A DNA stretch of 64,000 nt from DATMER01 sp031390755 (GTDB lineage: Bacteria > Acidobacteriota > Thermoanaerobaculia > Multivoradales > UBA5704), in the NCBI GenBank assembly GCA_031390755.1, contig JANMTS010000116.1:106950-170949 (forward strand), written 5' to 3'. This document shows positions 9,003 through 16,538 of the stretch, in pieces (positions within the stretch are counted from its first letter, which is position 1; each line of letters opens with the position of its first letter). Under the pieces are notes generated by a model that saw only the letters and a program-made list of their open reading frames with translations, was not told the origin of the DNA and made no database searches. The translations under genes were made by a program, and so were the position numbers.

Positions 9003-10730
9003 ATGCTAGCCACGATGGCGACGAGCGCACCGGTTGAGCGAAGCCAGCGAAAGAGCTCCGGCGCGTTCTATTCGCCTCCTGCCCTCGTCGAGCCGATGGT
9101 CTCCTGGGCTCTCACTGGCACCGACCGCGCGGTGCTCGACCCCTCCTGCGGCGACGGCGTGTTCCTGGAGGCCGCAGCCCGGCGGCTGCGCGACCTGGGA
9201 GCCTCGCCCAGGCGGGCGGCCTCTCTCCTCCACGCTGTCGACATCAATCCGGATGCCGTGCGCGTCACGCGGGACCGCCTCACCTCCAGCCTGGGCCTGC
9301 CCTTCGGCAACGCCCGCGTCGCCAGCTTCTTCGAGCTTCCTCCTCCCGGAGCTCTGTTCGGACCGGCCGACGGAATCGACGCCGTGATCGGCAATCCCCC
9401 GTACATCCGCTATCAGGAGTTCACGGGCGGAGCCCGGCTTGAGGCGCTGGAGCGCGCGGCCCATGCGGGCGTTCGGCTGACCCGCCTGGCGTCGTCCTGG
9501 GCGCACTTCGTCGCCCACTCAGCCGCCTTCCTGCGGCCCGGCGGGAGGCTCGCGCTGATCCTGCCGGCCGAGCTCATCCACGCCTCCTACGCCGCTCCGC
9601 TGCGGGCTCACCTGCTTCAGGCGTTCCGGGAGGTCCACGTCGTCGCGTTCCGGCATTCGGTCTTCCCTGGCGTCCAGGCGGAGGTCGTGCTGCTGCTTGC
9701 CGCGGGCAAGGACGAGGGGCCGGGCCGGCTCGGGCTCTCCGAGGTCGACGACGGCTCGGACCTCGCGGATCTCGCGAGCCTCCTGGCCGGAGCCGAAACC
9801 TTCCCTTCAGGGTCGGAGCCGGAGAAGTGGCTTCCCGGCTATGCCGCCCATCCGGGGGCCGTCACCCTGGAGCACCTCGAGGGCCGAGGCCTCCTGACCC
9901 CTCTCCGGGAGATCGGCAAGGCGAGCATCGGCTTCGTCAGCGGAGCGAACGACTTCTTCGTGCTCACACCCGAGGAAGCGGCCTTTTGGCGTCTTCCGGA
10001 AAGCTCCCTCCAACCGGCCCTGGTCCGCGCGCGCCAGATTCCCGGTCTGCAGATCACACCGGCCGACTTCGCACAGATCCGGGCGCTCGGAGAGCGCTGC
10101 CTCCTCTGGCTCCCCGGCCAGCGGCTGACCCGGGCGGAACAGGTGTACCTGGAGAGAGGGAAAGAGCTGGGCTACCCCGACCGATACAAGTGCCGGGTCC
10201 GGTCTCCCTGGTTCCAGGTGCCCGGCGTCGTCACGCCGGACGCATTCCTCACCTACATGAGCGATGTCGTGCCCCGCTTCTGCCTCAACAAGGTCCGGGT
10301 GGCGGCCTCGAACAACCTGCTCACGGTCCGGTTGCCCGGGATTCCCGAGAGCCTGAGAACCGCCTTCGCCGCAGCCTTCTACAACTCGGCGACGCTGCTC
10401 TCCTGCGAGAGGATCGGACGCAGCTACGGCGGCGGCGTCCTGAAGCTCGAGCCCCGGGAAGCCGACCGCATTCTCGTCCCATCGGCGGCGCTGTTGACCC
10501 GGCACGCCGAGTCGCTGGAGGCGCTTGCTCCGAGAATCGACGCGGCGCTCAGGAGCGGACGCGGCGGTGGATTGAACGAGGCCATCGCCGAGGCCGATGC
10601 GGTCCTGTTTCATCGCAACCTCGTCGCCGACGGCGACATGGCCGCGGCCAGGACGTCGCTGCATCAACGCCGCAGAGATCGGGCCCGTTCCTACCGGAGC
10701 CGGAATGCCGGGGAGGCTCATGGCGCGTAA
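9003..10730 (+). CDS. Type II N6-adenine DNA methyltransferase (Eco57I/TaqI-like)
   Basis: 575 residues. Motif X-like GAFYSPP at residues 20-26, the SAM-binding motif DPSCGDG at 46-52, and the catalytic NPPY at 131-134 followed by IRYQEF give the gamma-class order of amino-methyltransferases. The C-terminal half (about 280-520) resembles the target-recognition region of such enzymes. It transfers a methyl group to the exocyclic amine of adenine at a specific site and would protect host DNA from the partner nuclease. The start has AGGGAGG at 8992-8998. The stop overlaps the next gene by 11 bases. Recognition sequence is unknown. Confidence 0.85.
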   Translation: MLATMATSAPVERSQRKSSGAFYSPPALVEPMVSWALTGTDRAVLDPSCGDGVFLEAAARRLRDLGASPRRAASLLHAVDINPDAVRVTRDRLTSSLGLPFGNARVASFFELPPPGALFGPADGIDAVIGNPPYIRYQEFTGGARLEALERAAHAGVRLTRLASSWAHFVAHSAAFLRPGGRLALILPAELIHASYAAPLRAHLLQAFREVHVVAFRHSVFPGVQAEVVLLLAAGKDEGPGRLGLSEVDDGSDLADLASLLAGAETFPSGSEPEKWLPGYAAHPGAVTLEHLEGRGLLTPLREIGKASIGFVSGANDFFVLTPEEAAFWRLPESSLQPALVRARQIPGLQITPADFAQIRALGERCLLWLPGQRLTRAEQVYLERGKELGYPDRYKCRVRSPWFQVPGVVTPDAFLTYMSDVVPRFCLNKVRVAASNNLLTVRLPGIPESLRTAFAAAFYNSATLLSCERIGRSYGGGVLKLEPREADRILVPSAALLTRHAESLEALAPRIDAALRSGRGGGLNEAIAEADAVLFHRNLVADGDMAAARTSLHQRRRDRARSYRSRNAGEAHGA

Positions 10731-11493
10731 GACCAGCCCCCGGGTCGCGGACAGCTCCGGCTGCCTGCCGCTCCTGAAGATGTATCAGGCGGCCCTCTCG
10801 GCCGGGCCCTCCCGCTGGACCCAGGTGGAGGACGAGTTTCTTGCCGCGATGTGGAGCTTTGACCAGGGCTTCGCCAGCGGTCTCGCGAACCAGGGGGACA
10901 ACCAGAACGGCAAGGGCGATTTCTTCACCGACCTCATCGCCCTGCTGCTCGAGCACTGTTCCGGCAAGGAGCTTCACGGCCGGGGAGCCGTACCGGGACT
11001 GATCTTTCCCAAGCACAACCTCGACACGTCCTATCCCGCCAAAGGAACCGTCGAGATCCTCATCGAGACGAAGGTGGCCGGAGCGCCGAAGACCCAGCGA
11101 AATCCCGGGCAGAAGAACCCCAAGGGGAGGCCCGGCAGTGCGGATCTCGACAAGCGGGTCAAGGAGGCCGGCCTCAAGACCATCGATCTCAAGGCCGAAT
11201 GGGCGCGCAACGCAGGTCAGGGAGGCGGACCGACGAGCGACCTGCTCACCTGGCTCAAGGCGAGCAAACCCATGTCAGTGCTGTTTCTCGCGGTCCGCGT
11301 GGTGGACGACAAGGATTTTGAACGAACCGTCTCCTTTGCGAACGCGGCCCAGCAGATGATGGATGCCGTGGGGCTGGTGGCCTACGGGCCCGCCCCCTCC
11401 GGCACCGGATACCGGTCCCGGAAGATCCCGACCCACCTGGAGCTCGACCGCGTTCTCACCCGGGTCTGCACCGCTTTGCGGATCCTGCCGTAG
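10720..11493 (+). CDS. Probable restriction endonuclease, PD-(D/E)xK type
   Basis: 257 residues from the ATG at 10720, which overlaps the methyltransferase stop and has GGGGAGG just upstream; longer in-frame starts exist but lie inside the methyltransferase gene. A candidate catalytic core is visible: Asp102 in NLDTS, then Glu116-Thr-Lys118 in VEILIETK, the usual D...ExK layout. A preceding helix NGKGDFFTDLIALLLE is typical of the nuclease fold. Together with its overlap with a cognate-type methyltransferase this supports a Type II restriction enzyme. I do not recognise a named family, so specificity is unknown. Confidence 0.7.
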   Translation: MARKTSPRVADSSGCLPLLKMYQAALSAGPSRWTQVEDEFLAAMWSFDQGFASGLANQGDNQNGKGDFFTDLIALLLEHCSGKELHGRGAVPGLIFPKHNLDTSYPAKGTVEILIETKVAGAPKTQRNPGQKNPKGRPGSADLDKRVKEAGLKTIDLKAEWARNAGQGGGPTSDLLTWLKASKPMSVLFLAVRVVDDKDFERTVSFANAAQQMMDAVGLVAYGPAPSGTGYRSRKIPTHLELDRVLTRVCTALRILP

Positions 11494-11514
11494 CGACCGG
11501 CTGCTGCACGCGGC

Positions 11515-11597
11515 AGGCCGGTCAGCCCAGCCGGCCCTCGATCCAGCAGCCTCCCAGCACGCGGGTCCCCTGATAGAAGACCGCGGCCTGGCCGGGG
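11515..11597. repeat. Right copy of the mnmA-end direct repeat
   Basis: This stretch is the 3' end of the intact mnmA gene plus a few bases beyond its stop. It matches 8846-8929, differing mainly in 5-6 bases around the stop codon (TGA here, TAG in the left copy) and at one base at 11539. The endpoint at 11597 is where similarity to the left copy ends abruptly. Confidence 0.9.
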
Positions 11598-12625
11598 GTG
11601 ATGCCGCGCTGGGGCTCCGCGAAGCGGATCTCGGCACGGTCTCCCGGCAGGGGATGGATCGTGGCCGCGACGCCCGGGTGGCGGGAGCGGATCTTGACCG
11701 TGGCCTCGACCTCTCCGGTCTCTCCCGCGGGCGCCGGTCCGATCCAGTGCAGCCGCTCTCCGGCCAGGCCGGGGGCGAGCAGCTCGGCCTCCTCTCCGAC
11801 CACGACGCGGTTCTCTCCGGGCTCGATGGCCAGGACGAACAGCGGGCTGCGCGCCGCGAGACCGAGGCCCTTCCGCTGGCCGACGGTATATCGATAGTAG
11901 GGCTGGCCCGTGCCCAGCTCCTTGCCGTCCGTGTCCACCAGCGCGGCGGGTTCGGCGAGCCGGGCGCCTGCGAAGCGCTCCGGGTTCTCCGCGACCTGGG
12001 TCTCCACGAACTCGCGCACGCCTCCGGCCACGAAACAGACCTCCATGCTCTCCCCCTTCTCGGCGACCACGAGGCCGGCCTCGCGGGCCAGCTCCCGGAC
12101 CTGCGGCTTGGACATCTCGCCGAGCGGGAAGAGCGACGCGGCGAGCTGCCCCTGCGTGAGCTCGAAGAGGTAATAGCTTTGGTCTTTATCGGGATCAACC
12201 GCCGTGTGCAACTCGGGGCCGTCGGGACCGTCCACGATGCGGGCGTAGTGGCCGGTCGCCACCCGGTCCGCGCCGAGGCGCCGGGCCCGCTCGAGCAGCA
12301 GGTCGAACTTGATCCAGGTGTTGCAGCGCACGCAGGGGCTCGGCGTGCGGCCCGCGAGGTAGTCCTCCACGAAGGGATCGACGACCTTGTCGCGGAACTC
12401 CTCGTCCAGCCGCAGCGTGTAGTGGGGGATGCCGGCCTGCTGGGCCACGCGCTTGGCGTCCCCGAGATCGAGGGCGCCGCAGCAGCGGCCGTTGGCCTCC
12501 ACCGTGGACTGATCCCAGAGCAGCATGGAGAGGCCCACGACGGGTATCCCCTGCCGGGCCAGCAGCCAGGCGGCCACGGAGGAGTCGAGGCCGCCGCTCA
12601 TGGCGACTGCGGTGAGCGTGCTCAT
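11522..12625 (-). CDS. mnmA: tRNA-specific 2-thiouridylase MnmA
   Basis: 367 residues, normal length. The ATP pyrophosphatase loop SGGLDSS is at residues 10-16; the catalytic cysteines are visible as Cys101 in SPCVRCN and Cys197 in MEVCFVAGG. The C-terminal beta-barrel ends in GQAAVFYQGTRVLGG. MnmA thiolates uridine 34 of Glu, Gln and Lys tRNAs with sulfur relayed from a cysteine desulfurase. It overlaps the desulfurase stop by 4 bases, indicating translational coupling of sulfur donor and user. Its last 83 bases are duplicated at 8846-8929; the gene itself looks intact. Confidence 0.95.
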   Translation of the reverse strand: MSTLTAVAMSGGLDSSVAAWLLARQGIPVVGLSMLLWDQSTVEANGRCCGALDLGDAKRVAQQAGIPHYTLRLDEEFRDKVVDPFVEDYLAGRTPSPCVRCNTWIKFDLLLERARRLGADRVATGHYARIVDGPDGPELHTAVDPDKDQSYYLFELTQGQLAASLFPLGEMSKPQVRELAREAGLVVAEKGESMEVCFVAGGVREFVETQVAENPERFAGARLAEPAALVDTDGKELGTGQPYYRYTVGQRKGLGLAARSPLFVLAIEPGENRVVVGEEAELLAPGLAGERLHWIGPAPAGETGEVEATVKIRSRHPGVAATIHPLPGDRAEIRFAEPQRGITPGQAAVFYQGTRVLGGCWIEGRLG

Positions 12626-13794
12626 CGTCCTGCTCCTACTGACAAGCTGGCAGGCGCCACCCGGCGCAGCTCGGCCACCTCGCGCGCCAGGGCGCCTAGA
12701 AAACCGTCGAGCTCGCCGGGCTGATTCGCGATGCCGAAGCTGATGCGCAGCGAGGCGAGGGCCTCGTCGCGGGAGAGCCCGATCGCCAGCAGCGTCCTGC
12801 TCGGCTCGACCGTGCCCGACGAGCAGGCCGACCCCGTGGACACGGCGTAGCCCGCGAGGTCGAGGCGGATGAGCAGCGATTCGCCCTCGACGCCCGGGAA
12901 CGCCACGTGGGAGGTGTTGGGCAGCCGGGGCGAGCCCGCGCAGTGGACGATGGCGCCGGGAACGCGCTCCGTCACCAGCGCCTCAAACCGATTGCGCAGG
13001 CCGGCGAGATGGGCCTGCCGCTCCGGCAGCTCCTCCCGGGCGGCGGCCGCGGCGGCGCCGAAGCCGGCGAGGGCAGGGACGTTCTCGGTGCCGGCGCGGC
13101 GGCGGCGCTCCTGGCTGCCGCCCACCAGGAACCCGGGCAGCTCGCGCCCCTTGCGCACCCGGACGGCCGCGGCGCCGAGCGGGCCGTGAAATTTGTGCGC
13201 TCCCAACACCAGGAAGTCGACGCCGAGCGCGTCCGCGTCCACCGGGATCTTGCCCGCGGCCTGGACGGCGTCGCAGAGCATGGGAATCCCCCGCTCCCGG
13301 CAGGCGGCGGCCACCTCCGCCACGGGCTGGATCGTGCCCAGCTCGTTGTTGGCGAGCATGAGGCAGACGAGTCGCGTGTCCGGCCGCAGGGCGGCGATCA
13401 TCGCGGCGGCCGGGACGACGCCGTCCGGTCCGGGAGTGATGCGGCTGACGATCGCGCCTTCCTTCTCATGGCGGTTCTCCAGGCGGGCGGCGGCCTCGCG
13501 GACCGAGGGGTGCTCGATCGTCGAAAGAACCAGATGTCCTCCGGCTGCCTGGCCGAAGATCACCGCGTTGTTCGCCTCCGTCCCCGACGCCGTGAACACG
13601 ATCTCGGCCGGCCGGGCACCGATCAGGGCGGCCACGCGCTCGCGCGCCTCCTCCACGGCGTTGCGCGCCGCCTGCCCGAAGGCGTGGATCGACGACGGGT
13701 TGCCGTGCCGCTCCCCGAGCCAGGGGAGCATGGCTTCCCGGGCCTTGGGGTGGAGCGGCGTGGTGGCGTTGTTGTCCAGGTATACGGGATGCAT
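12622..13794 (-). CDS. Cysteine desulfurase (NifS/IscS family)
   Basis: 390 residues from the ATG at 13794, chosen because homologues begin close to PVYLDNNATTP; an upstream in-frame ATG at 13836 would add 14 residues and neither has a clear Shine-Dalgarno. The PLP lysine lies in LGAHKFHGPLG and the catalytic cysteine in STGSACSSGTVEPS, the loop of the IscS/NifS group. It releases sulfur from cysteine as an enzyme-bound persulfide. Directly upstream of and overlapping mnmA, its likely job here is to supply sulfur for tRNA thiolation, though it may also serve Fe-S cluster assembly. Confidence 0.92.
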   Translation of the reverse strand: MHPVYLDNNATTPLHPKAREAMLPWLGERHGNPSSIHAFGQAARNAVEEARERVAALIGARPAEIVFTASGTEANNAVIFGQAAGGHLVLSTIEHPSVREAAARLENRHEKEGAIVSRITPGPDGVVPAAAMIAALRPDTRLVCLMLANNELGTIQPVAEVAAACRERGIPMLCDAVQAAGKIPVDADALGVDFLVLGAHKFHGPLGAAAVRVRKGRELPGFLVGGSQERRRRAGTENVPALAGFGAAAAAAREELPERQAHLAGLRNRFEALVTERVPGAIVHCAGSPRLPNTSHVAFPGVEGESLLIRLDLAGYAVSTGSACSSGTVEPSRTLLAIGLSRDEALASLRISFGIANQPGELDGFLGALAREVAELRRVAPASLSVGAGR

Positions 13795-13892
13795 AGAGCG
13801 GTTTATTGTAACGCTTGAGGCGGGGCTGGAATCCAATCTGTGCAGGGCCCCGACGCCGTACCCGAGATATGGCTCATTCGAGAGGTAGATTC

Positions 13893-16538
13893 ATGCCCGT
13901 GTCCCCTTTTCGCCGCTCGCCGTCCTTCCGAGGGGACGCTTCGCGTCTGGTCGTCAAGGCCTTTCTCCTCCTCCTCGTCCTCGGTCTGCTGATTCCGGCC
14001 ATTTCCCCTGCGGCCCACGCGGCGGAGAAACCGAACCGGGCCGAGCGCAAGGAGATTCAGAAGGCGACGAAGGAGGCGATCTCGAAGCTGCCCGTTAAGT
14101 ACCAGGAGTGGCTCGCCGAGGTGCAGCTGCTGATCACCGACGACGAGCGGAATTCCTTCCTCGCGCTGGACAAGGACTACCAGCGCGACGCCTTCATCGA
14201 GCGCTTCTGGGAGTCGCGCGACAAGTACAAGTCCACGGCGCGCAACGAGTTCCGGGACCGCTGGGAGGCCCGCATCCAGCAGGCGCGGGCGCAGTGGGGC
14301 GGCAACCTCAACGACGAGCGGGTGCGGATCTTCCTCCTGAACGGCGCGCCGTCCGTGTCCTACAACTCGACCTGCTCGACGATCCTCTGGCCGCTGGAGG
14401 TCTGGTACTACGCCGGCAGCGACCAGATCGGCGAGGAGTTCGTGGTGGTCTTCTACCGCCGCTGGGGCGCCGGGCCGTTCCGGGTCTGGAACCCCATGGA
14501 GGGGATCGACGTCCTGTTCGTCGACGGCGCCTCGACCGGCAACCGGGGCGGGCACGCGGCTGGCGAGATCTCCCGCGGCTGCCCGCGCGACGGCGACCGG
14601 ATCGCCGCCGGGGTCGGCTGGGTGCAGAGCCAGGGCATGGGTTACACCATGCTCCAGAACCGCCTCGAGTCGCGGCCCCAGGGTCCGGGCGGCGAGTGGG
14701 TCGCGACCTTCGGCTCGTACTCGACCGACATTCCGGAGGGCGCGGCGCTGCTCCCCGCCAAGCTGGACCTGGACTATCCCGGCCGCTATCAGAACCGGAC
14801 CGTCCTCCAGGGCGTGCTCTCCGTGGCCGCGGCGGACGCGGGCGAGGCGAAGCTCGCCGAGCACCGGTCCTACAACTTCGTGGTCACCGGCGAGCTGCTC
14901 CAGGGCGGACGGCTGTTCGACCGCTTCCGCTACAAGTTCGACTTCTCCGGTGCGGAGCTGCCCGTGCCGGAGGCCGGCGGTATCGGCGATGTTGGCGATA
15001 CCGGCGCCCAGCTGCCGCTCCTGTTCCAGCGCTTCCTGCGCCCGGGCGAGTACCTGATGATCGTCAAGCTGGAGGATCTGAACTCCGGCAAGCTGGCCCG
15101 GATCGAGCGCAACATCGTCATTCCGCAGGTGGACAAGGCCGCGCCGCCGCCTCCTCCCTCGGATCCGGAAACCGCGCGCATCCTCAGGGAGGCCAACGCC
15201 GCGATCAGCAACGGCGAGACCACGGTCCGGATCGTCCCACCGCCGGGCGAGCTGCAGACCGGCATGATCCGCTTCGACACCCTGACCACGGGCGACATCG
15301 TCCAGGTCACGTTCGCCCTGGACGGCAAGGCCGTGCTCACCAAGCGCAAGCCGCCGTTCAGCGTCGAGCTGGATCTGGGCTCGCTGCCGCGCCCGCGGCA
15401 CCTCGTGGTCACCGCCTTCGACGTCGGCGGCCGGCAGATCGCGAGCGACGAGACGCTCATCAACGCCGTGGTCAACCGCTTCCGGATCAAGCTGGTCGAG
15501 CCCCGGCGCGGCCAGCGCTACGAGAGCAGCCTGCTCGCCGACGCGCAGGTCGAGATCCCGGACGGCGAGGCGCTGGAGCGGATCGAGTACTACCTGAACG
15601 AGACTCGGGTGGCGACGCTCTACCAGCCGCCGTACTCGCAGCCGATCGTGCTGCCCAAGGGCGAGCCGCTCGCCTACGTCCGCGCCGTGGCCTTCCTGGT
15701 GGACGGCAACTCCACCGAGGATCTGGTCTTCGTCAACGCGCCGGACACCCTGGAGGAGATCGACGTCCAGTTCGTCGAGCTGTACACCTCGGTGACCGAC
15801 CGCCAGGGGCGGCCGGTCGCCGGCATGCAGCAGAAGGACTTCGCGGTCTCCGAGGACGGCGTGAAGCAGGAGATCGTCCGCTTCGAGCAGGTGACCAACC
15901 TGCCGATCCACGCCGCCGTGGCCCTGGACATCTCGGCGTCGATGGACGGCAAGCTCACCGAGACCCGCGAGGCCGCGCTGCGCTTCCTGGAGCAGACGAT
16001 CCAGCCGAAGGACCGGGCCTCGATCGTCACCTTCAACGACCGGCCGAACCTGGCCGTGAAGTTCACCAAGGATCTGACCACGCTCGCGGGCGGCCTCGCC
16101 GGCCTGAAAGCCGAGCGCGGCACGGCGCTCTACGACACGATCATCTTCTCGCTGTTCTACTTCAACGGGGTCAAGGGCCAGCGCGCCCTGCTGCTGCTCT
16201 CGGACGGCAAGGATGAGGGGAGCCGCTTCTCGTTCGAGGACGCGCTCGACTACGCCAGGCGCGCCGGCGTGACGATCTACTCGATCGGCCTCGGCGACGA
16301 CCTCGACCGCAAGAAGCTGGAGAAGATCTCGGAGGAGACCGGCGGCCGGGCGTTCTTCGTGGCGCGGCCCGCGGAGCTCGACGCGATCTACACGACCATT
16401 GAGGAGGAGCTGCGCTCCAAGTATCTGATCGCCTACCAGTCGACCAACACCGGCCGCGGCGACGAGTTCCGCTCGGTCGACCTCAAGACCAACAAGCCGG
16501 GCGTCGAGGTCAAGACCCTGCATGGCTATTACCCATGA
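13893..16538 (+). CDS. GWxTD-VWFA exported protein, copy 1
   Basis: 881 residues. The start at 13893 follows GAGAGG; an in-frame ATG at 13869 is possible. The signal peptide has a leucine-rich core (AFLLLLVLGLLIPA) and an AHA cleavage site. A GWxTD domain follows (EWLAEVQLLITDDERNSF... YQRDAFIERFWESRD), then repeated beta-rich segments, and a C-terminal VWFA-related Acidobacterial domain with MIDAS motif DISAS near residue 679 and SDGKDEGS. It ends in GYYP, shared by all three copies. Such proteins are abundant in Acidobacteriota; function is unknown, probably adhesion or envelope assembly outside the inner membrane. Confidence 0.88.
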   Translation: MPVSPFRRSPSFRGDASRLVVKAFLLLLVLGLLIPAISPAAHAAEKPNRAERKEIQKATKEAISKLPVKYQEWLAEVQLLITDDERNSFLALDKDYQRDAFIERFWESRDKYKSTARNEFRDRWEARIQQARAQWGGNLNDERVRIFLLNGAPSVSYNSTCSTILWPLEVWYYAGSDQIGEEFVVVFYRRWGAGPFRVWNPMEGIDVLFVDGASTGNRGGHAAGEISRGCPRDGDRIAAGVGWVQSQGMGYTMLQNRLESRPQGPGGEWVATFGSYSTDIPEGAALLPAKLDLDYPGRYQNRTVLQGVLSVAAADAGEAKLAEHRSYNFVVTGELLQGGRLFDRFRYKFDFSGAELPVPEAGGIGDVGDTGAQLPLLFQRFLRPGEYLMIVKLEDLNSGKLARIERNIVIPQVDKAAPPPPPSDPETARILREANAAISNGETTVRIVPPPGELQTGMIRFDTLTTGDIVQVTFALDGKAVLTKRKPPFSVELDLGSLPRPRHLVVTAFDVGGRQIASDETLINAVVNRFRIKLVEPRRGQRYESSLLADAQVEIPDGEALERIEYYLNETRVATLYQPPYSQPIVLPKGEPLAYVRAVAFLVDGNSTEDLVFVNAPDTLEEIDVQFVELYTSVTDRQGRPVAGMQQKDFAVSEDGVKQEIVRFEQVTNLPIHAAVALDISASMDGKLTETREAALRFLEQTIQPKDRASIVTFNDRPNLAVKFTKDLTTLAGGLAGLKAERGTALYDTIIFSLFYFNGVKGQRALLLLSDGKDEGSRFSFEDALDYARRAGVTIYSIGLGDDLDRKKLEKISEETGGRAFFVARPAELDAIYTTIEEELRSKYLIAYQSTNTGRGDEFRSVDLKTNKPGVEVKTLHGYYP

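Larger units (their letters stand above)
8930..11597 (+). mobile_element. Restriction-modification insertion flanked by duplicated mnmA 3' end
   Basis: Two plus-strand genes (methyltransferase 9003-10730 and probable endonuclease 10720-11493) occupy all the space between the detached mnmA end (8846-8929) and the intact mnmA gene, whose last 83 bases are the matching repeat. There is no integrase, transposase or terminal inverted repeat. Known precedent: restriction-modification genes have been reported to insert with long target duplications. Inference: the unit entered at the 3' end of mnmA, replacing its tail with an equivalent one and leaving the gene functional. Boundaries are set by where the repeat copies begin and stop matching. 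Confidence 0.7.

Noticed and set aside
8930..11520. Prophage or integrase-driven island
   Set aside because: Only two genes lie between the repeats; no integrase, phage or transfer gene is present.
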